In this document: one piece after another, positions 17,100 to 25,431 of the stretch
Position numbering within the stretch: the stretch's first letter is position 1
Layout of the letters: each line of letters opens with the position of its first letter
Assembly: GCF_000718555.1 (NCBI RefSeq)
Contig: NZ_JOAN01000010.1
Location: 234,386-298,385, forward strand
Source of the DNA: Micromonospora chokoriensis
GTDB lineage: Bacteria > Actinomycetota > Actinomycetes > Mycobacteriales > Micromonosporaceae
Reading direction: 5' to 3'
Length of the DNA: 64,000 nt
Notes under the pieces: model-generated
Database searches by the model: none
The model's input: only the letters and a program-made list of their open reading frames with translations
What the model was told of the DNA's origin: nothing
Program-made: the position numbers and the translations under genes

Positions 17100-18260
17100 A
17101 TGACATCGGTGGACACCCGGGCCGTACACGCCGGACGCGACGACCTGCGCACCCTCGGCGTACACGTGCCACCCATCGACCTCTCCACCACCAACCCGCT
17201 GCCCTCCGTCGACGACGGCGGCAACGCGTACGAGCAACTCGCCACCGGCGGGCCCCTCCCCACCGACGGCAGCGCCGTCTACCAACGGCTCTGGAACCCC
17301 ACCGTCGCCCGCTTCGAAAGCGCCCTCGCCGAGCTGGAAGGCACCGCCCAGGCCGTCGCCTTCGCCAGCGGCATGGCCGCGCTCACCGCCACCCTGCTCG
17401 CCGCCGCCCGCGGTGACCGTCGGCACGTCGTCGCCGTCCGACCCCTCTACGGCGGCACCGACCACGTCCTCGCCACCGGCCTGCTCGGCACCACCGTCAC
17501 CTGGACGCGCGCCGACGAGGTCGCCGCCGCCATCCGTCCGGACACCGCACTGATCATCGTCGAGACCCCCGCCAACCCCACCCTCGACCTGGTCGACATC
17601 GCCGCCCTCGCCGCCGCGGCCGGCGACGTCCCGCTGCTCGTCGACAACACCGTCGCGACCCCCGTACTGCAACAACCCGCCCGACACGGCGCCACCCTCG
17701 TCCTGCACAGCGCCACCAAGAGCATCGGCGGGCACGGCGACGTGCTCGCCGGCGTCGTCGCCTGCGACAACGCCTGGGCCGTGCGGCTACGCCAGGTCCG
17801 CGCAGTCACCGGCGCGATCCTGCACCCCCTCGGCGGCTACCTGCTGCACCGCGGCCTGCAAACCCTGCCGCTGCGGGTCCGCGCCCAACAGGCCACCGCC
17901 GAGAAGCTCGCCGGCTGGCTCGCCGGCCACCCCGCCGTACACCGGGTGCACCACCCCTCGGTGCACGACCCGGCGGCGCTGGTCGGGCGGCAGATGGCCG
18001 GACCCGGCAGCCTGCTCGCCTTCGAGGTACGCGGCGGCTCGGCCGCCGCGGCCACCGTCGCCGACGCCTGCCGCCTCATCACCCACGCGGTCTCCCTCGG
18101 CGGCGTCGACACCCTCATCCAGCACCCCGCCTCACTCACCCACCGGCCGGTCGAGGGCGACGCGAAGCCCGCCGCCGGCCTGCTGCGCCTCTCGGTCGGC
18201 CTGGAGGACCCCGAGGACCTGCGCGTCGACCTCGCCGACGCCCTCGACACGATCGCCTGA
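17100..18260 (+). CDS. Cys/Met-metabolism PLP enzyme (trans-sulfuration family)
   Basis: 386 residues from ATG 17100; an upstream ATG at 17067 is possible. The fold-type I Cys/Met metabolism family is clear: the PLP lysine is Lys207 in HSATKSIGGHGDVLAG, Asp182 (PLLVDNTVATP) binds the ring nitrogen, and YQRLWNPT supplies the Tyr/Arg pair that contacts the phosphate of the neighbouring subunit. The loop reads LYGGT rather than LYGCT, so the cysteine typical of methionine gamma-lyase is absent. Cystathionine gamma-synthase/lyase or O-acylhomoserine sulfhydrylase is as likely. It is divergent from an Lrp-type regulator, which probably controls it in response to an amino acid. Confidence 0.92.
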   Translation: MTSVDTRAVHAGRDDLRTLGVHVPPIDLSTTNPLPSVDDGGNAYEQLATGGPLPTDGSAVYQRLWNPTVARFESALAELEGTAQAVAFASGMAALTATLLAAARGDRRHVVAVRPLYGGTDHVLATGLLGTTVTWTRADEVAAAIRPDTALIIVETPANPTLDLVDIAALAAAAGDVPLLVDNTVATPVLQQPARHGATLVLHSATKSIGGHGDVLAGVVACDNAWAVRLRQVRAVTGAILHPLGGYLLHRGLQTLPLRVRAQQATAEKLAGWLAGHPAVHRVHHPSVHDPAALVGRQMAGPGSLLAFEVRGGSAAAATVADACRLITHAVSLGGVDTLIQHPASLTHRPVEGDAKPAAGLLRLSVGLEDPEDLRVDLADALDTIA

Positions 18261-18264
18261 CCGG

Positions 18265-18915
18265 TCAGCGCAGCTCGCGGTTGCCCAACACCCGGACGGG
18301 CGAACCCTGCCGAGCCACCCGCAGCATCGCCCGGCCGATCCCGTCGGTAGTGGTGACCTGGTTCGGCAGCAACCGACTCAGCACCGGAAACAGCGGACGC
18401 GTGACCGCGTACCCGAACCGGTACCACCGCGTCTTCGACACCGCACCGTACGTCGGCTGGATGAACCCCGGCCGCGCCGCATAACCGTTGGGCAGCAGAT
18501 CCATGATCGCGTTCTCGGCGCGACCCTTGACCCGCGCCCACATCACCCGACCCTGACCCGACGAATCGGTCCCCTGACCCGAAACGTAGACGAACGTGAC
18601 CTGTGGGCTCACCTCCGCCAACAACCGTGCCGCCGCCAGCGGGTAGTCGTAGCTGATCCGTGTGTACGCGGCCTCGTCCAGACCCAGCGAGGACACACCC
18701 AGGCAGTAGAAACACGCGTCGACACCGGTCAACTCGGCCCGCACCGCGTCCAACTCGCCCACGTCCGCGACCGTCAGCTCGCGCAGCTTCGGGTCCTGCT
18801 TCCCGGTCGGCCGCCGACCGATCGTCAGCACCTCCCGTACGTCGTCGGCGAGCAGACACTCCCGCAACACGCCCTGGCCGACCATGCCTGTCGCACCGAA
18901 GATGACCACCCGCAT
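18265..18915 (-). CDS. NAD(P)H-binding atypical SDR-type protein
   Basis: 216 residues, ATG 18915 behind GGGGTGGGATCTG. The N-terminus VVIFGATGMVGQGVLRE is a GxxGxxG Rossmann motif. DACFYCLG, TFVYVSGQGTD and MWARVKGRAENAIMDL follow; the last is the Lys-containing helix replacing the YxxxK of classical SDRs. Related actinobacterial proteins are annotated as epimerase or oxidoreductase HTATIP2-like. No catalytic substrate can be named. It converges on the PLP enzyme with a 4-bp gap. Confidence 0.85.
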   Translation of the reverse strand: MRVVIFGATGMVGQGVLRECLLADDVREVLTIGRRPTGKQDPKLRELTVADVGELDAVRAELTGVDACFYCLGVSSLGLDEAAYTRISYDYPLAAARLLAEVSPQVTFVYVSGQGTDSSGQGRVMWARVKGRAENAIMDLLPNGYAARPGFIQPTYGAVSKTRWYRFGYAVTRPLFPVLSRLLPNQVTTTDGIGRAMLRVARQGSPVRVLGNRELR

Positions 18916-18999
18916 CAGATCCCACCCCTGTCGTCGCCTGCGTGTCAGCTCGATCGTCAGTCAGGCTCCCATGGTCAGCGTGATCCGCGCGGGTAGCGA

Positions 19000-19748
19000 T
19001 CAGGACTTGGGGCCGACGTGCCGGTCCAGCGCGGCGACCGCGTCGCGCCGTGCCACCGAGAGGGAGTTGCGTCGGTTCATCCGCCAGGCGACGCCGAGCA
19101 GATCGAGGCTCCACTGGCAGAGCCCCATGATGTCGGTCGACTCGTTGACGAACATGTAGCGCGGGTAGACGTACGCCTTGCCGCGCACTGTCACCCGGTT
19201 GGCGATGCGGCAGCCGTCGGAGTGGAACAGCCCTCTCAGGAAGTCGCCGGCGCGCTGTTCGATGATCGGCCTTTGCCAGTCGGCGAGGACGATCGGTCGC
19301 TCGTGCTTCTTGCCGGGACCGTGCTGCGGGAGCAGGCAGGGCCAGTGGAGACCGTAACTCTGCACGCCCACGCAGCCCTGCTTCTGGACCCGTTGCACCT
19401 TCGAGGCCAACACGTCTCGCATAGCCACATCGCACGCCTCGATCAGCCCGGGCAGGCATCGGAACAGTAGATGCGCAACACCGGGACACGCGCCGTCGTC
19501 ACCAGGTGGCCGTCGCCCAGGTAGAGACCGAGCAGGTAGGCGTAGGCCGCGGGGTCGGTCGGATTGTCGACATCCGGCCGACATCGGAAGCAGCGCAGCT
19601 CCGTGCCGCGCCGCACCGGTTCGGGTCGATCGACGCACCAGTGCCAGACCGTCGCGTACGGCAATGAGAGCGTGCGGGCTACCGAGCGGATGCTGTGCCC
19701 GCGAGCGCGGAGAGTGCGGGCTTGCGCCCGCATCTGCGGTGGATGCAC
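19000..19748 (-). pseudogene. Frameshifted HTH / LAGLIDADG-type endonuclease-like gene
   Basis: Two overlapping frames make one protein. From GTG 19748 (or ATG 19733) the first frame gives an HTH region (RAQARTLRARGHSIRSVARTL...), a CxxC-like Cys pair (ELRCFRCRPD) and a first LAGLIDADG helix (AYLLGLYLGDGHL), stopping at 19443 after CSDACPG. The sense continues without loss in the next frame as GLIEACDVAMRDVL, through HWPCLLPQHGPGKKHERPI, to a second LAGLIDADG helix (FLRGLFHSDGCRI) and ends VAALDRHVGPKS at 19000. A single missing base in the CCCGGG run near 19446-19451 explains the break. Intact relatives of about 240 residues are common in actinobacteria, so here it is a fresh pseudogene, a sequencing error or a programmed shift. 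It lies directly downstream of tRNA-Leu on the same strand. Confidence 0.75.
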
Positions 19749-19779
19749 CCCTGCATCATCGAACAGGCGTATGACTAAG

Positions 19780-19862
19780 TGCCGGGAGCGGGATTCGAAC
19801 CCGCAAGCCCTTTCGGGCAGAAGTGTTTGAGACTTCCGTGTATGCCGTTCCACCATCCCGGC
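19780..19862 (-). tRNA. tRNA-Leu (anticodon CAA)
   Basis: Complete cloverleaf on the minus strand. Acceptor GCCGGGA pairs with TCCCGGC; the anticodon arm is GAAGT-CTCAAAC-ACTTC, anticodon CAA, reading UUG. A long variable arm (TGCCCGAAAGGGCT) is typical of leucine tRNA; the T-loop is GGTTCGAATCC. The 3' CCA is not encoded; discriminator A is at 19780. A TACAGT -10 hexamer lies about 12 nt upstream (19874-19879 on the plus strand). Confidence 0.97.
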
Positions 19863-19945
19863 GGGTGGCGCTTACTGTACCCGACTACTCTCATGCGGGA
19901 GCATGGGTGGTAGCCGTGCAGTGATCGATGGTGGGGGTAGGGCTG

Positions 19946-20569
19946 GTGGCTGAGATGCCGACGGATGCCGAGCGCAGGCGCGTACTGATCGCCGAGGACG
20001 AGGCGCTGATCCGGCTGGACCTCGCCGAGATGCTGGTCGAAGAGGGTTACGAGGTGGTGGGGGAGGCTGGCGACGGTGAGACAGCCGTCCGCCTGGCCGA
20101 GGAGTTGAAGCCCGATCTCGTCATCCTCGACATCAAGATGCCGATCATGGACGGGCTGGCCGCCGCCGAGCGCATCGCCGGCGCCCGGATCGCCCCGGTG
20201 ATCATCCTGACCGCGTTCAGCCAGCGTGATCTGGTGGAGCGGGCGCGGGCGGCGGGTGCGATGGCGTACCTCGTGAAGCCTTTCCAGAAGAGTGACCTGG
20301 TCCCGGCGGTGGAGATCGCGCTGTCGCGTTACTCGGAGGTCGCGGCCCTGGAGGCGGAGGTCGCGAGCCTGACCGACCGTCTGGAGATCCGCAAGTCGGT
20401 GGAGCGCGCCAAGGGCGCGCTGATGACGACGTACGGGATGACCGAGCCGCAGGCGTTCAAGTGGATCCAGCGCACCGCGATGGATCACCGGATGACCATG
20501 AAGGAGGTCGCCGAGCGGATTCTCGCGGAGACCGCCGGCGGCGAGGTGTCGCAGCAGCCCTCCGTCTGA
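19946..20569 (+). CDS. pdtaR: ANTAR response regulator PdtaR
   Basis: 207 residues from GTG 19946 (GGGGGTAGGG upstream); ATG 19928 is an alternative. The receiver domain has the acidic pocket IAEDEALIRLD, phospho-acceptor Asp62 (LVILDIKMP) and Lys111 (YLVKPF). The C-terminal ANTAR domain (RKSVERAKGALMTTYGMTEPQAFKWIQRTAMDHRMTMKEVAE) is an RNA-binding three-helix bundle. It closely resembles Mycobacterium Rv1626, partner of the sensor kinase PdtaS. Phosphorylation promotes dimerisation and binding to tandem hairpins to prevent termination. The cognate kinase is not in this window. It shares the core cluster with polA and rpsA, as in mycobacteria. Confidence 0.95.
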   Translation: MAEMPTDAERRRVLIAEDEALIRLDLAEMLVEEGYEVVGEAGDGETAVRLAEELKPDLVILDIKMPIMDGLAAAERIAGARIAPVIILTAFSQRDLVERARAAGAMAYLVKPFQKSDLVPAVEIALSRYSEVAALEAEVASLTDRLEIRKSVERAKGALMTTYGMTEPQAFKWIQRTAMDHRMTMKEVAERILAETAGGEVSQQPSV

Positions 20570-20619
20570 GCACTGGGAGCGGCTCGGCGGCGGGCGGTCG
20601 GATCGATAGCATCGACTGC

Positions 20620-21807
20620 GTGTCGGTCCGGCGTGCGATCGCGGTGCTCGGGGTTGTCGTCACGCTGCTCGCCGGGTGCTGGGCCGCCGGCGACGAGCGC
20701 CTTCCCGAGCCGGTCCGTCCAGAGTGGGAGTTGGCGGATCTGCCGATGCCCCCCGGTGCGCCCGGCCGGCTCATCGTGCGCGATGTGACCGCCTGTGCGG
20801 GCCGGTGGTATTTGGTCGGTGCGGTGGGCGGGCCGGACGGCGGAACCCGGCCGGCTGCCTGGCGCAGTGCGGACGGTCGAGGTTGGACCCCGCTGCCGTT
20901 GCACCCGATCAGTTACTACGGCGAGCGCGCGATCCTCTATGCCGTCGGCTGCCGGGACGGGCGGATCGCCGTCATCGGCGCGCGGGCGGGTGGCGCGCAC
21001 GGCAATCCGCGGGTGCGGACCTGGCGGCAGGACGCCGACGGTGCTCTGACCGAGGTGCCGGCGGAGTTCGAGCTGTACGGCGGGCCGGAGGCGGTCAGCG
21101 CGAGCCGCATCGCGGGTGGTGCGGGCGGGTGGTTGATCGCGGGTGCCCGGGAGAGTGGGGCGGCGGTGTGGCGCTCCCCGGATGCGGCTGGCTTCGAGTT
21201 GGTCGACGGTGCTCCCGGGCTGGCCAGTGATGCGAGGCTGACGACGATCGCCACGGATGCGCTGGCGGTGCCCGATGGCTGGTTGGTCGGTGGCGGGGGT
21301 CGGCCGGCGGGCCGGGCCGACCGTGATCCGTTCGTCTGGTCGTCGGGCGATGGCCGGGCCTGGACGCGGCTGGCGTTGCCGGCGACGGGTGCGGACGAGA
21401 TCGCGCAGCGTCTGGTGCGGGTCGGTGCCGTCGTGCACGCCCTGGGGGTGCGGGGGAGCGGGTTCCAGGCGTGGGTGTTCGAGCCCCGTGCCGGGTCGGC
21501 GACGGCCACGGGTCAGTGGCGGGCGGTAGGGAGCTTCGGGGCGGCGGGCGCTGGCGCGGTGGCGGGTGTGGAGGCGGTTGCCGGCGGTGATGGTGCCGTG
21601 CTGGCCATGACGGTGGCGGCCGGTGGGCATCGGCTGTGGCGGTCCGCCGAGGGTGGCTCGTCGTGGGCCCCGGTGGCGCTGCCGGTGGATGTTTCCGCTG
21701 GTGGGGACACGTCGGCTGCGATCGCGGTGGGGGGCGGTCGGATGGTGGTCGCCATCGACGACGCAGCGGCGGCGAGGGTGTGGTACGCGCCTTCCGGGCC
21801 CGTCTGA
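20620..21807 (+). CDS. Lipoprotein of unknown function, probable beta-propeller
   Basis: 395 residues from GTG 20620; the longer reading overlaps pdtaR in another frame. A leaderless start is likely since TAGCAT ends 7 nt before the GTG. The N-terminus is a lipoprotein signal with lipobox LLAGC (Cys20). The rest contains repeated units ending in Asp-Gly-W motifs (AWRSADGRGWTPL, WRSPDAAGFELV, VWSSGDGRAWTRL, LWRSAEGGSSWAPV), the sequence signature of sialidase/BNR-like propeller blades. It would sit outside the membrane and probably binds a ligand or partner. No catalytic residues are recognisable. It lies upstream of the branched-chain amino acid transport genes, but no functional link can be shown. 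Confidence 0.75.
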   Translation: MSVRRAIAVLGVVVTLLAGCWAAGDERLPEPVRPEWELADLPMPPGAPGRLIVRDVTACAGRWYLVGAVGGPDGGTRPAAWRSADGRGWTPLPLHPISYYGERAILYAVGCRDGRIAVIGARAGGAHGNPRVRTWRQDADGALTEVPAEFELYGGPEAVSASRIAGGAGGWLIAGARESGAAVWRSPDAAGFELVDGAPGLASDARLTTIATDALAVPDGWLVGGGGRPAGRADRDPFVWSSGDGRAWTRLALPATGADEIAQRLVRVGAVVHALGVRGSGFQAWVFEPRAGSATATGQWRAVGSFGAAGAGAVAGVEAVAGGDGAVLAMTVAAGGHRLWRSAEGGSSWAPVALPVDVSAGGDTSAAIAVGGGRMVVAIDDAAAARVWYAPSGPV

Positions 21808-21868
21808 CGGGTTGTCGACAGGCGCCGATGTGACATCTAAACGCGAGGTTCTTCGGCTCGGGTAACGG

Positions 21869-21877
21869 TTGAGTCAA
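21869..21877. promoter_or_regulatory. Palindromic motif TTGAGTCAA in the liv promoter region
   Basis: TTGAGTCAA is a perfect odd palindrome inside GGTAACGGTTGAGTCAATGC, 140 bp before the livJ-like gene. The same core, with a matching left flank and GCC on its right, occurs at 59160-59168 in another promoter. It may be an operator overlapping a TAACGG/TATGGT-like -10. Confidence 0.35.
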
Positions 21878-22016
21878 TGCCGCCTTTGACACCTTACGGT
21901 GAGTAGCGCTTCTGGGATAACGTCCCGCCCCAGACCGGGTGAACGGTCCGGTCCGTCGTCGCCATCGGCGCTCTGCCAGGCGACTTCGGGCTTTCGGACG
22001 GAGGAGGGTTCCAGCC

Positions 22017-23183
22017 TTGAGGCAAAACTTCGTGCGCGTCCTCGGCAGCGTCGCCATCGCGGCGCTTGTTGTCGGCGGCGCAAGCGCATGTAAGAAGGAC
22101 GAGGGCACGCCGGGTGGTTCCGCCAGCAAGGCGTGCGACCTCAAGATCGGTTTCTTTGGGGCGCTCTCCGGCGCCGACGCCGGCCTGGTAACCCCGATGA
22201 AGCAGGGTGCCGACCTGGCCGTGGAGAAGTACAACGCGGCGAACGCGGACTGCAAGGTCAGCGTTCAGGCGTTCGACTCGCAGGGTAAGGCCGACCTGGC
22301 CGGCGGTCTCGCCACCAGCGCGGCGGCCGACACCAAGATCGTGGGTATGGTCGGGCCGGCGTTCTCCGGTGAGAGCGAGGTCGCGCTGCCGATCTTCGAC
22401 ACTGCGGGTCTCGCCGTCATCAGCCCGTCGGCCACTCGGCCGAGCCTGTCGACGAAGGGCTGGAAGGTCTTCCACCGCGGCGTGGGTAACGACTTCTCCC
22501 AGGGTCCGGCGATCGCCAGCTACATCAAGAACGTGCTGAAGGCCCAGAAGGCCTTCGTGATCGACGACCAGTCCGCGTACGGCGCGGGTCTGGCCGACGA
22601 GGCCAAGAAGGGCCTCGGTTCGCTGATCATCGGCACCGACAAGGTCGTCGACAACGCGCAGGAGTTCGGTGCGCAGATCTCCAAGGTGAAGACCAGCGGC
22701 GCGACGGTGCTGTTCTACGCGGGTTACACCGAGGAGGCGGCGCCGTTCCTGAAGCAGCTGCGGGCTGCGGGCTGGACCGGCACGTTCATCGGTGGCGACG
22801 GCATCAACGACGCCAACATGCTGTCGGTGGCTGGTCAGAAGGACGTCGAGGGCACCATCGCGACCTGCCCGTGTGGCCCGGCCACCGCGGCCAAGGGCAC
22901 CTTCGTGACCGACTTCAAGGCCAAGTACACCGTTGACCCGGGCGTGTACGCCGACGTGTCGTTCGATCTGGCCAACATCTACCTTGAGGCCATCAAGGCC
23001 GGCAAGACCAGCCGCGCCGACATCCAGGCGTTCCTCTCCTCCTACAACAAGGCCGGTTCCGCCTCGGGCGTGACCTACAAGTGGGAGCCGAACGGCGAGC
23101 TGGACCCGGCGCAGGTCAAGGTGTGGGCCTTCAAGGCGACCGCCGGTGCGTGGGCTCCTGACGTGGAGATCCCGAAGGCCTGA
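22017..23183 (+). CDS. livJ: Branched-chain amino acid ABC transporter, substrate-binding lipoprotein
   Basis: 388 residues, TTG start at 22017 chosen because GGAGGAGGG lies 8 nt upstream; longer in-frame readings lack one. The signal peptide ends with ASAC (Cys25) followed by KKDEG, a lipoprotein anchor with a slightly unusual lipobox. The mature protein is a type I periplasmic-binding (Leu/Ile/Val) protein: CDLKIGFFGALSGADAGL, MKQGADLAVEKYN, GMVGPAFSGESEVALPIF, and the hinge FYAGYTEEAAPFLKQLRAAGW. It binds amino acids outside the membrane and hands them to LivH/LivM. It is the first gene of the operon livJ-H-M-G-F. Confidence 0.93.
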   Translation: MRQNFVRVLGSVAIAALVVGGASACKKDEGTPGGSASKACDLKIGFFGALSGADAGLVTPMKQGADLAVEKYNAANADCKVSVQAFDSQGKADLAGGLATSAAADTKIVGMVGPAFSGESEVALPIFDTAGLAVISPSATRPSLSTKGWKVFHRGVGNDFSQGPAIASYIKNVLKAQKAFVIDDQSAYGAGLADEAKKGLGSLIIGTDKVVDNAQEFGAQISKVKTSGATVLFYAGYTEEAAPFLKQLRAAGWTGTFIGGDGINDANMLSVAGQKDVEGTIATCPCGPATAAKGTFVTDFKAKYTVDPGVYADVSFDLANIYLEAIKAGKTSRADIQAFLSSYNKAGSASGVTYKWEPNGELDPAQVKVWAFKATAGAWAPDVEIPKA

Positions 23184-23293
23184 TCCCGTTGGGGGTCACA
23201 GGTTTGAGGGCGTGACGAAAAGAGTTGTTTCGATGCGGTCGGGGTGCGTAACCCCGGCCGCATCGGCTCAACGCAACACCCTTCGGAGCATCG

Positions 23294-24244
23294 GTGGACT
23301 TTGCAGAACTCGTCCGGGGCTTCCCGGAACTGACCACAACCGGGTTGGTGCAGGGAGCGATCTACGCGCTCATCGCCCTCGGCTACACCCTCGTCTACGG
23401 CGTTCTTCGCCTGATTAACTTCGCGCACTCCGAGGTCTTCATGATCGGCACGTTCGGTGCCATCTGGACCTGGGCGGCCTTCGGGCTTGATAGCAACAGC
23501 GGCGCTCCGTCGGTGGGTCGCGCCCTGCTCCTGATCGCGCTCGCGATCGTGGCAGCGGCGCTGCTGTCCGGCAGTGTCGCGCTGTTGATTGAGGTTACCG
23601 CCTACCGTCCGCTACGGCGACGCAACGCGCCGCCACTGGCCTTCCTGATCACGGCCATTGGCGCGTCGTACGCGCTGATGGAGCTGATGGGGACGCTGAC
23701 CCAGCGTCGCCAGGTCGGCTCACCGGCTCTGCTGCCCTCCGACACGCTGTTCAGCATCGGTGGCTGGAGCATCACGCCCGTGCAGATGCTGACGCTGAGC
23801 GTGGCCATCGTGATGATGGTCGGTCTGGACTGGTTCGTTAACCGCACCCGCTTCGGCAAGGGCATCCGCGCGGTCGCGCAGGACGCCAACACCGCCGCGC
23901 TGATGGGTGTCAACAAGAGCCGCGTGATCGCGCTGGTCTTCGTGCTGGGTGGCCTGATGGCCGGTGTGGCCGCTGTCTTCAGTGACATGAAGAGCGGCAA
24001 CACCCGGTACAACATCGGCTTCCTGCTCGGGCTCAAGGCGTTCTCCGCCGCGGTGCTGGGTGGTATCGGCAACCTGCGGGGCGCGGCGATCGGTGGCGTT
24101 CTGCTGGGTCTGGTCGAGAACTACGGGTCGGCGCTCTTCGGCTCGCAGTGGCGCGATCTCATCGCGTTCGTCGTGCTGATCGTCCTGCTGATGTTCCGGC
24201 CGACTGGTCTGCTGGGCGAGTCGTTGGGGAGGGCGCGGGCATGA
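23294..24244 (+). CDS. livH: Branched-chain amino acid ABC permease LivH
   Basis: 316 residues, GTG 23294 with CGGAG upstream. Around eight membrane segments; family motifs GLVQGAIYALIALGYTLVYGVLRLINFAHSEVFMIG, FLITAIGASYALMELMG, and the EAA-like coupling loop GKGIRAVAQDANTAALMGVNKSRVIAL before FLLGLKAFSAAVLGGIGNLRGA. It forms the membrane channel with LivM, energised by LivG and LivF. Its stop overlaps the start of livM (ATGA), typical of translational coupling. Confidence 0.95.
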   Translation: MDFAELVRGFPELTTTGLVQGAIYALIALGYTLVYGVLRLINFAHSEVFMIGTFGAIWTWAAFGLDSNSGAPSVGRALLLIALAIVAAALLSGSVALLIEVTAYRPLRRRNAPPLAFLITAIGASYALMELMGTLTQRRQVGSPALLPSDTLFSIGGWSITPVQMLTLSVAIVMMVGLDWFVNRTRFGKGIRAVAQDANTAALMGVNKSRVIALVFVLGGLMAGVAAVFSDMKSGNTRYNIGFLLGLKAFSAAVLGGIGNLRGAAIGGVLLGLVENYGSALFGSQWRDLIAFVVLIVLLMFRPTGLLGESLGRARA

Positions 24245-25431
24245 CCGCTCTGCGAGAGCGCTGGCACTCCGCTTCGAGTGCCATCGGTCGGCGGGTCGAC
24301 GGGCTGCCGAAGTCCGCCCGGATCACCGGGTTGTTGGCCTTCATCGCCTTCCTCTACGTCCTGCCGAACAAGTGGTTCTACGAGTACCTGAACATCCCGG
24401 GTCTGTGGATTCCGCTCTACACCACGCGCAACGACATGGCGGCGGTGCTGTTCTACTGCGCCTGGATCGTGCTGCTGTCGCTCGGTCTCAACGTGGTGGT
24501 GGGTTACGCCGGCCTGTTGGACCTGGGGTTCTTCGGCTTCTTCGCCGTCGGCGCGTACACGGTGGCGTTGTTGACGTCGCCGGAGAGCAAGCTCATCACC
24601 CAGTACAACTGGCTGGAGAGCCCGTGGCCCTGGTTGGTCACCGTGCCGATCGCGATCGCCCTGGCGCTGCTCTCCGGAGTGCTGCTCGGCGCTCCGACGC
24701 TGCGGTTGCGCGGTGACTACCTGGCGATCGTGACGCTCGGTTTCGCGGAGATGATTCGGATCATCGCGAAGAACCAGGACTGGATCTTCAACGGGGATCG
24801 GGGCATCCCGCAGGTGGGGCACCCGCCGGGCAAGTACGCGGACGGGACGGCCATCTTCCAGTTCGAGTTCAAGCCGTACTACTGGCTGCTGCTCACCGTG
24901 ATCATCATTGCCGTCTTCCTGATCCGGAACCTGGCCAACAGCCGGGTGGGTCGGGCCTGGGTGGCGATCCGGGAGGACGAGGACGCGGCGGAGCTGATGG
25001 GCGTTCCGACGTTCCGGTTCAAGCTGTGGGCGTTCGCCATCGGCGCGGCGGTCGGTGGCTTGTCCGGTTCGCTCTGGGCCGGTCAGGCCAACTTCGTCAA
25101 CTCCTCGACGTTCTCGTTGGAGAACTCGATTCTGGTGTTGGCGGCGGTGCTGCTCGGCGGCGCCGGCAGCATCGGCGGCGCGATCCTCGGTGGCTTCCTG
25201 GTCATCTACATTCCGGAGTGGCTGCGGTCGGTGGGTGATGTCTTCGGTCTGCCGGAGACGGCCACCGTCTTCGGTAACGACTTCGACGTGAGCCCGACGT
25301 CGTTGCGCTACTTCATCTTCGGGATTCTGCTGATCATCGTGATGATCTTCCGACCGCAGGGTCTCTGGCCGAACCGGCGGCGGGCCGCCGAGCTCAAGGA
25401 CCGGCAGAAGGAGGTGGCTGTCGTTGAGTGA
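24241..25431 (+). CDS. livM: Branched-chain amino acid ABC permease LivM
   Basis: 396 residues from ATG 24241, overlapping the livH stop. The N-terminus is cytoplasmic (about 35 residues), then about ten membrane segments with LSLGLNVVVGYAGLLDLGFFGFFAVGAYTVALL, LRLRGDYLAIVTLGFAEMIRI, and the coupling loop GRAWVAIREDEDAAELMGVPTFRFKLWAF. The motif AVLLGGAGSIGGAILGGFL near 250 residues before the end matches LivM permeases. Its end overlaps the TTG start of livG by 8 nt. Confidence 0.95.
   Translation: MTALRERWHSASSAIGRRVDGLPKSARITGLLAFIAFLYVLPNKWFYEYLNIPGLWIPLYTTRNDMAAVLFYCAWIVLLSLGLNVVVGYAGLLDLGFFGFFAVGAYTVALLTSPESKLITQYNWLESPWPWLVTVPIAIALALLSGVLLGAPTLRLRGDYLAIVTLGFAEMIRIIAKNQDWIFNGDRGIPQVGHPPGKYADGTAIFQFEFKPYYWLLLTVIIIAVFLIRNLANSRVGRAWVAIREDEDAAELMGVPTFRFKLWAFAIGAAVGGLSGSLWAGQANFVNSSTFSLENSILVLAAVLLGGAGSIGGAILGGFLVIYIPEWLRSVGDVFGLPETATVFGNDFDVSPTSLRYFIFGILLIIVMIFRPQGLWPNRRRAAELKDRQKEVAVVE

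Noticed and set aside
19443..19856. HTH protein start inside tRNA-Leu
   Set aside because: The ORF track extends into the tRNA; a real start at 19748 or 19733 is far more plausible.
21886..21921. TTGACA with GGATAA as a promoter for livJ
   Set aside because: Spacer of about 24 nt is too long for a SigA promoter; kept only as a possible remote element.
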